A DNA stretch of 40,581 nt. Source: a virus. The stretch lies in the IMG/VR virus record IMGVR_UViG_3300027749_000214, positions 1 to 40,581 of that record. One strand, written 5' to 3'. Shown one piece after another: positions 9,002 through 16,248 of this stretch. The notes under the pieces are model-generated. The model saw only the letters and a list, made by a program, of their open reading frames with translations, had not been told where the DNA came from and did no database searches. Position numbers and translations under genes: made by a program. Position 1 is the stretch's first letter; the number at the start of each line of letters is the position of its first letter.

Positions 9002-9745
9002 ATGTCCCTATACGCTGACCAACTCGGTTTCGCCGCAGGTGTCCTCATCGGCACCAGCCTGGCCGCGAACTCCACCCCGCGCCGGTTCGGCATTTTGCAG
9101 GACGCCACGCTCGATTTCTCGGCCGACCTGAAGGAGTTGTATGGCCAGAAACGCTACGCCATCGCGCTGGCACCCGGCAAGACGAAGGTCTCGATCAAGG
9201 CGAAATTCGCGTCGATCCGTGGTGCTCTGTTCAACGACATCTACTTCGGCGCGACCTCCACCGCGACCCAGACGTTGTTCGCCGATAGCGAGGCGGTGAC
9301 GATCCCCGCGTCGACCCCCTGGTCGGCGCCTGTTGCCAACTCGGCTACCTTCCTGGCCGACCAGGGCGTCTACTACGCGCTGACGGGCATGCCTCTCCGG
9401 CGTGTGGCCTCAGCGCCATCCACCGGCACATATTCACTGACCGGCGGCACCTACACGTTCGCTGCGGCCGACGCCTCGCTGGCCGTCTATATCAGCTACA
9501 CTTACTCGTCCGCCGCCGGTGTTCAGATCCCGATCACGAACCTCGCCATGGGCAGCGGTCCCGCGTTCACAATCAACCTGTCGCAGCCGTACGACGGTCG
9601 GCAGGCTCTGTATTCGTTCAATAACTGCCAGGCGTCGAAGCTGTCTCTGCCCACCAAGCAGGATGATTTCATGATCGCTGAGATCGATTTTATGATCGCC
9701 GCCGACCTGAGCGGCAACATCGGTAGCATCAACACATCCCTCTAG
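9002..9745 (+). CDS. Tail tube-like protein, copy 1 of a tandem pair
   Basis: 247 aa. N-terminal half: GFAAGVLIGTSL, RRFGILQDATLDFSADLKELYGQKRYAIA, with KTKVSIKAKFASIRG. C-terminal half: PITNLAMGSGPAFTINLSQPYDGRQ and LYSFNNCQASKLSLPTKQDDF. Position between the tail terminator and the tail chaperone fits a major tail (tube) protein. The following gene is a clear tandem copy; the two differ mostly in the middle (about residues 95-150). Starts one base after the previous stop. Confidence 0.75.
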   Translation: MSLYADQLGFAAGVLIGTSLAANSTPRRFGILQDATLDFSADLKELYGQKRYAIALAPGKTKVSIKAKFASIRGALFNDIYFGATSTATQTLFADSEAVTIPASTPWSAPVANSATFLADQGVYYALTGMPLRRVASAPSTGTYSLTGGTYTFAAADASLAVYISYTYSSAAGVQIPITNLAMGSGPAFTINLSQPYDGRQALYSFNNCQASKLSLPTKQDDFMIAEIDFMIAADLSGNIGSINTSL

Positions 9746-9762
9746 TATAAGCGAGGCCTGAC

Positions 9763-10512
9763 ATGTCCCTATACGCTGACCAACTCGGTTTCGCCGCAGG
9801 TGTTCTCATCGGCACCAGCCTCACCGCCAGCCCTGCTACACCCCGACGCTTCGGCATTTTGCAGGACGCCACGCTCGATTTCTCGGCCGACCTGAAGGAG
9901 TTGTATGGCCAGAAACGCTACGCCATCGCGCTGGCTCCGGGGAAGACGAAGGTCAGCCTGAAGGCGAAATTCGCCTCGATCCGTGGCAGCCTGTTCAACG
10001 ACATCTACTTCGGCGCTGCGACGACCCCGGCAACGCAAACCCTGTTCGCCGACAGCGAGCCAGGGACCGTTCCCGCCGTGAGCACCTACACCGTGACGGT
10101 GACCAACTCGGCTACCTTCCTCGCCGACCAGGGTGTTTATTACGCGCTGACCGGGCTGCCTCTCAAGCGTGTGGCCTCGGGCATGACCGTCGGTCAATAC
10201 AGCGTCTCTGCCGGCGTCTACACGTTCGCTGTGGCCGACGCCTCGGCCGCCGTCTACGTCAGCTACACTTACTCGTCTGTGGCCGGTGTTCAGATTCCGA
10301 TCACGAACCTCGCCATGGGTTCTGGTCCGGCATTCACGATCAACCTGTCTCAGCCGTACGACGGTCGGCAGGCTCTTTACTCGTTCAATAACTGCCAGGC
10401 GAGCAAGTTGAGTCTCCCGACAAAACAGGATGATTTTACCATCCTTGAAATTGACTTTCAGATCGCGGCCGACGTCGCCGGCAATATCGGCTTTATCAAC
10501 ACGTCTCTGTAA
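9763..10512 (+). CDS. Tail tube-like protein, copy 2 of a tandem pair
   Basis: 249 aa, near-identical to the copy at 9002 over the first about 80 and last about 75 residues, diverged in between (for example TVPAVSTYTVTVTNS here against TIPASTPWSAPVANS). The 16 bases before its ATG repeat those before copy 1, so the duplication took the ribosome-binding context with it. Both copies are intact with mostly conservative or synonymous changes, suggesting both are used, or that one is a recent spare. A mixed tail tube or a structural tube plus special ring is possible. Confidence 0.75.
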   Translation: MSLYADQLGFAAGVLIGTSLTASPATPRRFGILQDATLDFSADLKELYGQKRYAIALAPGKTKVSLKAKFASIRGSLFNDIYFGAATTPATQTLFADSEPGTVPAVSTYTVTVTNSATFLADQGVYYALTGLPLKRVASGMTVGQYSVSAGVYTFAVADASAAVYVSYTYSSVAGVQIPITNLAMGSGPAFTINLSQPYDGRQALYSFNNCQASKLSLPTKQDDFTILEIDFQIAADVAGNIGFINTSL

Positions 10513-10521
10513 AAGGTTCCA

Positions 10522-10884
10522 ATGTCCCAACAAAACATCGTCATTATCGGTGGCGAGAGCGTTGTGGTTCCCGCCATCCTGAACTTCGCAGCCCTGGAGC
10601 GTGCTTGGCCGGCGATCAAGGCGTCGTCGATCGCCACTGATCCGGTGGAAGGTCTCGCGGCCGACATCGCCATCATCTCGGCTGCTGTCGTCACCGTGCG
10701 CCCTGAACTGACGGTGCCGGAGATTAAGCGTCGCCTGCTGGTCAATCGCGTGGCCGGCACCGACGAGCGTGCGGGCATCTCGGCAGCCGTCCATCGCCTG
10801 ATGGTCGACTCGGGGCTCGTGCGCGAGGGGGAAGCGGCGCCGCCGGAGACCCCGGCGGCCGAAACGGAGACGACCTCGACTTAG
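10522..10884 (+). CDS. Tail assembly chaperone, gpG-like
   Basis: 120 aa. Helical, with SVVVPAILNFAALERAWPAIK and LTVPEIKRRLLVNRV, ending in an acidic, Pro-rich tail (REGEAAPPETPAAETE). It lies immediately before the tape measure gene, the place of lambda gpG and its relatives, which coat the tape measure during tail assembly. AAAGG precedes ATG 10522. The -1 frame is open across its 3' end and on to 11147, the classic layout for a gpG/gpGT frameshift. Confidence 0.75.
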   Translation: MSQQNIVIIGGESVVVPAILNFAALERAWPAIKASSIATDPVEGLAADIAIISAAVVTVRPELTVPEIKRRLLVNRVAGTDERAGISAAVHRLMVDSGLVREGEAAPPETPAAETETTST

Positions 10885-10916
10885 AGTATATCGTTGCTGA
10901 ACTGGCTGCCGCCGGC

Positions 10917-11147
10917 ATGGAGGGCGGTTCGCCAGAGGCGATATGGGAGCGCTGGTCGCTCCCGATGTATCTCGCCCAGCGGCGTTACTGGACAGACCAT
11001 CCGCCGGTTCAGTGGCTGGTGCAGGCATATTTCAAAATACCCGCGAAGAAGACTCCCCGGCCGCCCCGTTCGGGTGATGCGCCATCTACTCCGCAGCGGC
11101 CGGTTGATTGGTCTCTGCTAGAAGAGAAGCAGGAAAATGGCCGATAA
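10917..11147 (+). CDS. Downstream half of tail chaperone (gpT-like extension)
   Basis: Open reading frame in the -1 frame relative to the gene at 10522. The frame is open from 10707 to 11147, and the protein-like part begins before the only ATG: DLEYIVAELAAAGMEGGSPE then AIWERWSLPMYLAQRRYW. That continuity across the upstream stop at 10882-10884 favours a -1 ribosomal frameshift that joins it to the chaperone, rather than a separate gene starting at ATG 10917 (76 aa). It overlaps the tape measure start by 11 bases. No perfect slippery heptamer was found; G-GGG-GAA at 10827-10833 is the best partial candidate. Confidence 0.65.
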   Translation: MEGGSPEAIWERWSLPMYLAQRRYWTDHPPVQWLVQAYFKIPAKKTPRPPRSGDAPSTPQRPVDWSLLEEKQENGR

Positions 11148-13797
11148 TATTTCCGTAAACATCACCGCTGATGCCACGAAGCTGCGCGCCCAGCTTGCGT
11201 TGGCGCAGGAGGACTTGAAGCACTATTCGGCCGAGGTGCGGAAGGCGGCGCAGGAGGTCCGAACCGCCGGCAATCAGGCGACGGCTGAGCAGATCGTGGC
11301 GCTCGAAAAAGCGTCGGCGGCGATGAATACGGCCAAGGGGTCGGTCACCAACTATTCGACGCAGTTGAAGACGGCCAAGCCTGCGCTGGAGGAGCTGACA
11401 AAGGCGACGCACAACCACGGCGCGGCGACCGAGGCCATGGTGCTGGTTCATGAGGCGATGTCCGGCCGGTTCAGCAAGATGGGCGGGTCGCTGATGATTT
11501 TGACCAGCCGCATGGCAGGCAATTCTGGGGCGATGATGGCGCTGGCTGGCGCCTTCGGTGTCGGCGCGATGGCCGCGATGCATTTGATCGAGTGGCTGCA
11601 TAAGCTGCATGACGCCAAACTGCTCGCCGAGGCCGGTGGCATTGGGTCCGGCGTCTCCAATGCCGATCTAGATGCCCAGGTCAAGAAACTGGCGAAGATC
11701 GGCGACACCGGCGTCGAGGTGGCCGGTAAGGTCGTCCATGCTTTTGCCTCGATCCCCGGCACATCAAAGCCTGTTATCGACGAACTTACTTCGGGCGTGT
11801 CGCAGCTCGCTCTGCGGATGGGCGATGACGTACCGCAGGCGGCTGGACGCATTGTCGAGGCCTGGAACCTCAACGCGCGCGCTGGCGCCGAGCTGTTGGA
11901 GAAGACCCGCGCCCTCCCCGAGACTATAAAGGCTTTCACTAAAGCGGCGGAGGACAACGACGCCATCAAGGCTCGGTCGATCCTGTTGTACGAACTGGCG
12001 CGGAACACCCGCGAGGTGAACACCCAGACCAGTCTTGGCGCCCAGGGCAATGCATTTAAGGCGCTAGTCGGCCAGCAGCAGGACCTGGCCAAGCGCCAGC
12101 CCGGCCTTCAGGGCACTGGACCGGCCTCGGGTGAGGTTGATCCTTCCAAGAAGCAAATCGCCGCGATCGAACGCACGAAGGCAGCCCTGGGCGCGCTGAC
12201 CGACCAGATGAAGACCCCTCCGCCGGTCTCCTGGTCGCAGCAGATGACCGAGCAGCTGCACCTTGTCACCCGCGAAGCTGGCATGGCAGCCCGGACGCAG
12301 GGCAAAGACTGGCGCGCGACACACGAGGGGGAGGCCAAGGCGACAGTCACGTTCTGGCAGGGGGTTGTCGGCCAGACCAAAGAAGGAACCAAGAACCGCA
12401 TCGAGGCCGAGGACAAGCTGGTCCAGGCCGAAGAAGCGCGTGACATGATCATGCAGCGCCTGGCCGAGCGATCAGCCAAGCACACTTTGCAAGAGCACCT
12501 GGCCGGCCTGGCGGCTGAAGTAGCGGCGAACCACGATAACCTGGGGATGGTCCAGGACCTTGAAAATCAGAAGCTAGCGATCATCCGCGCAGCCGAGGGT
12601 GAGCACTCAAAACTCTACAAAGACGAACTGAAAATTCAGACGCAGGTCGTTCGCTCGGCAGTGATGGAGCAAGTCCGTCTCGTCGAGGAGGCGGCCCGCG
12701 AGGACGTTCAGGCGGTTCGTGCGGCAGCGACCCAGATGCAGGCCGAGCGCAAGAAGTCTCACGCCGAAATCCTGCAAGGCGTTGTCGACCAAACCGCTCT
12801 GATCGGCGAACAGGAACTGCGGCAACTCGACAACCTGATCGCCACGCTGGCAAAGGGCACGCTGGCCGAACGCGAGGCGATGCACGCCCGTGAGAAGCTC
12901 GCCCGTGAGTTGGCTGACCGTCAAATCCAGGAGCAGTCACGCGCCACTGAAGAGGTGATCAAGGCCAATGAGGCTCAGATGCGCGTCTACAAGCAGGCAT
13001 TTGACGGCATCGCCAGCGCTGGTCGTTCGACCATCACCGGCTTGATCACCGGGACTGAGACATGGCGGAAGGCCCAGCAGAAGGTGGCGACCGCGGTGCT
13101 TGAGAGCGCGGTCAACATGGGCATGCACATGGTCGGCCGGTGGATTGCCATGGAGATGACAAAAAACGAAGTGTCGGCGACTGCAACCGCCGTTCGCTCC
13201 GCCATCGCGCGCGGTGACTCCGGCTTCGACGCGCTGATCACCAGCAAGATCGCGGCATGGCTGGGGATGGAGACCACAAAAACGACGGCGACGGTCACTG
13301 GCCTCACGGTTCGAGAAGCCGCCGAGATATCGGCCGCGGGGGCGACAAAGGCGATCAACATGACGACGACTGCCAGCGACATCGGAGGAAAGGCAGCGAG
13401 GGCTGCTGCCGGTGCGTATGCGGCGATTGTAGAAATTCCCATTGTCGGCCCCGTGCTCGCTCCCATCGCCGCCGGCGTGGCCTTCGCCGCTGTGTCGGCG
13501 TTCGGGATGCTGCCCTCGTTCGACGTCGGCGCCTGGTCGCTCCCCTCCGACATGGTCGCCCAGGTTCACGCCGGGGAAATGATCATCCCCGCCGACGTCG
13601 CGGCCGGTATCCGAGGCGGCGCATCTCCATTCCCGTCTGCGCCTGGCGCCGCTGGTGGCGGCGGTGCTGTCCATCTCCACGTCCACGCCAATGACGCCTC
13701 GTCTGTTGCGGCCTTGTTCCGCTCGAACGGTGCTGAACTCGCCCGGATCGTGAGCGCCCAGATGAAGAACAACCCCTCACTGCGGCTGGCATATTAA
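11137..13797 (+). CDS. Tail tape measure protein
   Basis: 886 aa, the longest gene of the window, as expected for the protein that sets tail length. Long Ala/Glu/Lys-rich coiled-coil stretches fill about residues 10-90 and 330-640. Hydrophobic segments lie near residues 120-150 (AMMALAGAFGVGAMAAMHLI) and 760-800 (PIVGPVLAPIAAGVAFAAVS). The end has FDVGAWSLPSDMVAQVHAGE followed by a His-rich HLHVHAN stretch common in tape measures. Preceded by the chaperone pair and followed, with overlapping TAATGA, by the distal tail gene. Confidence 0.92.
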   Translation: MADNISVNITADATKLRAQLALAQEDLKHYSAEVRKAAQEVRTAGNQATAEQIVALEKASAAMNTAKGSVTNYSTQLKTAKPALEELTKATHNHGAATEAMVLVHEAMSGRFSKMGGSLMILTSRMAGNSGAMMALAGAFGVGAMAAMHLIEWLHKLHDAKLLAEAGGIGSGVSNADLDAQVKKLAKIGDTGVEVAGKVVHAFASIPGTSKPVIDELTSGVSQLALRMGDDVPQAAGRIVEAWNLNARAGAELLEKTRALPETIKAFTKAAEDNDAIKARSILLYELARNTREVNTQTSLGAQGNAFKALVGQQQDLAKRQPGLQGTGPASGEVDPSKKQIAAIERTKAALGALTDQMKTPPPVSWSQQMTEQLHLVTREAGMAARTQGKDWRATHEGEAKATVTFWQGVVGQTKEGTKNRIEAEDKLVQAEEARDMIMQRLAERSAKHTLQEHLAGLAAEVAANHDNLGMVQDLENQKLAIIRAAEGEHSKLYKDELKIQTQVVRSAVMEQVRLVEEAAREDVQAVRAAATQMQAERKKSHAEILQGVVDQTALIGEQELRQLDNLIATLAKGTLAEREAMHAREKLARELADRQIQEQSRATEEVIKANEAQMRVYKQAFDGIASAGRSTITGLITGTETWRKAQQKVATAVLESAVNMGMHMVGRWIAMEMTKNEVSATATAVRSAIARGDSGFDALITSKIAAWLGMETTKTTATVTGLTVREAAEISAAGATKAINMTTTASDIGGKAARAAAGAYAAIVEIPIVGPVLAPIAAGVAFAAVSAFGMLPSFDVGAWSLPSDMVAQVHAGEMIIPADVAAGIRGGASPFPSAPGAAGGGGAVHLHVHANDASSVAALFRSNGAELARIVSAQMKNNPSLRLAY

Positions 13798-14375
13798 TGA
13801 CCATTCCCACATTCCCCGCGCTGACGACAATCGGCTTTCCGAAGCGCACCCCGATCTGGTCGACCGTCAAACAGCCGTCTGTCGGCGGGCAGGAGAGCCG
13901 GTTTTCGCTGTGGTCGTGGCCGCGCTGGCGCTATGAGTTCGGGTTCGAACTGCTCCGCGATGGCACTGAACTGACGACCCTCGCCGGGTTCTACAATGCA
14001 TCCCTCGGCTCGGCGCTCGTGTTCCAGTACGCCGACCCCACAGACGGAAGCGTGACCGCTCAGAATTTCGGCACAGGCGACGGTGCAACCCGCGCTTGGC
14101 AGCTGGTCCGGTCCTATGGCGGGTTCATCGAGCCGGTGTTTCTGCCGACTGGATCGCCTGTGATCTCCGTCAATGGCACGCCGACCTCAGCCCTCACGAT
14201 TAGCGCGACGGGTGTTGTGACCTTCACCGTTGCACCGGCCGCAGCGGCGGTTTTGACATGGACCGGCACGTTCAACTGGTTGTGCACCTTTGACGACGAC
14301 AGCGTTGATTTCGAACAATTCGGTGCGACCCAATGGGCGCTGTCCTCGCTCAAATTCTCGACGGTGAAACTGTGA
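13797..14375 (+). CDS. DUF2460 distal tail-like protein
   Basis: 192 aa. Start of the tail-tip block shared with alphaproteobacterial phages and gene transfer agents. Features: FPALTTIGFPKRTPIWSTVKQ at the N-terminus, WPRWRYEFGFELLRD, a central FGTGDGATRAWQLVRSYGG segment typical of DUF2460, and the closing FEQFGATQWALSSLKFSTVKL. It would form the ring or hub joining tube to tip. Its stop overlaps the next GTG start (GTGA). Confidence 0.85.
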   Translation: MTIPTFPALTTIGFPKRTPIWSTVKQPSVGGQESRFSLWSWPRWRYEFGFELLRDGTELTTLAGFYNASLGSALVFQYADPTDGSVTAQNFGTGDGATRAWQLVRSYGGFIEPVFLPTGSPVISVNGTPTSALTISATGVVTFTVAPAAAAVLTWTGTFNWLCTFDDDSVDFEQFGATQWALSSLKFSTVKL

Positions 14376-15313
14376 AAACCGCGAAATACGAGACCTCGAC
14401 GGGCGCCCTGGTAGCCCTGCTGGGGGCCCGCGCCTTCGTCTGGGCTGATCTCTACACGATCACGCTGGCGACCGGCGTGGTGCTGCGCCTGGCGGCCGGC
14501 GACAGCGACTGGGCCTATGGAGGCAACACCTGGTCCCACAGCGGCCCGTTCATCGAGCATCCGGACCGCAAGCCAACCGCCCACTGGAAGCTCGGCCTCG
14601 ATGTCGACACCTGGCAATTCTCGGTGATCCCGCGCTCAGTAGATCCGATCACCAACGCCGCATATCCCGACGCCATCGGCAGCACGCCTTGGCTTGCAGC
14701 GGCTCGCGCGGGTGCTCTGGACGGCGCGATAGTCCAGGTCGACCGCGCCTATCTCGCCGCCTGGCCAGCGTATCCTCGTGCTCTGATACTGGCCCCAACC
14801 GGCGTGGTGAACATTTTCACCGGCCGGGTCGCAGCGATCGACGTCGACCGCGCGACGGTCGAAATCACCGTCAATAGTCACCTGGAACTGCTCGACCAGA
14901 GCATGCCGCGCAATCTGTATCAGGCCGGATGCAGTCGGGTGCTGTTCGACGCCGGATGCAGCCTCATCGCCTCTTCCTATGCCGCCAGTCTCACCGTCGG
15001 CAGCGGCAGCACGCAGTCGCTGATCGTCGCCACCAGCGGGCTACCTGGTGGCTCGGGGACCTATGCCCTCGGGCGCATCTTGTTCACCAGCGGTCGCAAC
15101 TCCGGCTTTTCGCGCTCGGTCCGCAGCATGACGCAGGTGACCACCACCTTGCAGCTCGCTCTGATCGCCCCGATGCCATTCGCAGTCACGGCCGGAGACG
15201 CGTTCACCGCCTGGCCCGGCTGCGACAAGAAAATGGCGACATGCACCACCTGGGGAAATATCGCCAATTTCGGCGGCGAGCCCTACATCCCCTCTCCGGA
15301 GACGGCTGCATGA
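14372..15313 (+). CDS. DUF2163 baseplate hub/tail-tip protein
   Basis: 313 aa from GTG 14372, which overlaps the previous stop by four bases; the in-frame ATG 14333 would give a 13-residue longer start. N-terminal DUF2163 hub domain (FVWADLYTITLATGVVLRLA; WQFSVIPRS), then a C-terminal BR0599-like part with cysteines: NLYQAGCSRVLFDAGCS and GCDKKMATCTTWGNIANFGG. The order DUF2460, DUF2163, NlpC/P60, gpJ-like is the standard alphaproteobacterial tail-tip set. Confidence 0.87.
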   Translation: MKTAKYETSTGALVALLGARAFVWADLYTITLATGVVLRLAAGDSDWAYGGNTWSHSGPFIEHPDRKPTAHWKLGLDVDTWQFSVIPRSVDPITNAAYPDAIGSTPWLAAARAGALDGAIVQVDRAYLAAWPAYPRALILAPTGVVNIFTGRVAAIDVDRATVEITVNSHLELLDQSMPRNLYQAGCSRVLFDAGCSLIASSYAASLTVGSGSTQSLIVATSGLPGGSGTYALGRILFTSGRNSGFSRSVRSMTQVTTTLQLALIAPMPFAVTAGDAFTAWPGCDKKMATCTTWGNIANFGGEPYIPSPETAA

Positions 15314-15786
15314 TTGATCCCGACGAGCTGGTCCAGCGCAAGGCCGTGGTGGCTGAGGCGCGCTCCTGGATCGGAACGTCTTATCATCACCGCGCGGCAG
15401 TCAAAGCAACCTGGTCCGACGGCGAGCGGCTGACGCCTGGCGGTGTCGACTGCGCCACTCTGCTCGCCCAAGTCTATGAGGCGGTCGGCCTGACTCCTCC
15501 GGTTCCGATCCCGAGTTATCCGCCGGATTGGCACATGCATCGCAAGACCGAGCGCTATGCCGACACCGTGACCGAGCGCGCGCGGGAAATCGATCAGGCT
15601 GACGCGCTGGCTGGTGACGTGGTGATGTATCGGTTTGGCCACTCGTTCAGCCACGCGGGCATTCTCATGCCGCCGGGCTGGCCGTCGATCGTGCATGCGT
15701 TCTTCGCTTCGCGCCTTGTGCAACTCGACCACGGCGAGGGTGGCGTTCTCGCCGGCCATGACCGTCGTTTTTTTACGGTGTGGTGA
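15310..15786 (+). CDS. NlpC/P60 family tail peptidase
   Basis: 158 aa from ATG 15310, overlapping the previous stop by four bases. NlpC/P60 cysteine peptidases at the tail tip cut peptidoglycan stem peptides to aid DNA entry. The catalytic Cys is in GGVDCATLLAQVYEAVGL, and the His is in FSHAGILM followed by a IVHAFF strand; GDVVMYRF is the usual strand before it. The long open frame upstream to 14929 is a shadow of the DUF2163 gene. Confidence 0.88.
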   Translation: MIDPDELVQRKAVVAEARSWIGTSYHHRAAVKATWSDGERLTPGGVDCATLLAQVYEAVGLTPPVPIPSYPPDWHMHRKTERYADTVTERAREIDQADALAGDVVMYRFGHSFSHAGILMPPGWPSIVHAFFASRLVQLDHGEGGVLAGHDRRFFTVW

Positions 15787-15789
15787 TCC

Positions 15790-16248
15790 ATGGCAGGGCT
15801 ATTCGGCGGCGGCGGAAAACTCACCACCAAGACGCAGCCGGCAACGGCGATGCGCGTGCAGACGGCAATCGCCGGGAAGGCGCGGCCGATCGGCTGGGGC
15901 CGCAACCGGATCGCTGGCAACCTTGTCTGGTATAACGACTTCACCGCTTCCCCCTCCAACAATGGCGGTGGCGGCAAGGGTGGCGCGACCGGAGGCGGTA
16001 AGGGCGGCGGTGGCGGCAGCTACGACTACTCTGCGGCTGTGATCGTCGGCCTGTGCGAGGGTCCTGTTGTCGGTCTGACCGGGAAGCTCTGGGCCAACGA
16101 GATCGCTGGCGTTCTCGCCGACTACAACTTGACCGTGTTCCTCGGGACCACCAGCCAGACGGCCTGGGGCTATTTCAGCACAGTTCCGGCGGCGACCACT
16201 ATTGACGTCTGGTCTGACACCCGCTCCGGCGTCGAGGGGCCCAACTGA
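15790..16248 (+). CDS. gpJ-like tail tip protein, N-terminal piece
   Basis: 152 aa. Residues 20-50 (VQTAIAGKARPIGWGRNRIAGNLVWYNDF) match the opening of large alphaproteobacterial phage tail-tip proteins, followed by a Gly-rich linker and SYDYSAAVIVGLCEGPVVGL. In relatives this sequence runs straight on into the part encoded from 16248. Here a stop (TGA 16246-16248) separates them with a -1 frame change at GAG-GGG-CCC-AAC-TGA. It may be a true gene split with TGATG coupling, a sequence error in the G run, or a frameshift. Confidence 0.75.
   Translation: MAGLFGGGGKLTTKTQPATAMRVQTAIAGKARPIGWGRNRIAGNLVWYNDFTASPSNNGGGGKGGATGGGKGGGGGSYDYSAAVIVGLCEGPVVGLTGKLWANEIAGVLADYNLTVFLGTTSQTAWGYFSTVPAATTIDVWSDTRSGVEGPN

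Noticed and set aside
9769-11028. 419-codon minus-strand frame opposite the tail-tube and chaperone genes
   Set aside because: Antisense shadow of well-supported genes; composition is very basic and no motif is seen.
12937-13686. 249-codon minus-strand frame opposite the tape measure gene
   Set aside because: Low-complexity Arg/Gly/Asp-rich shadow; the tape measure gene on the plus strand explains the region.
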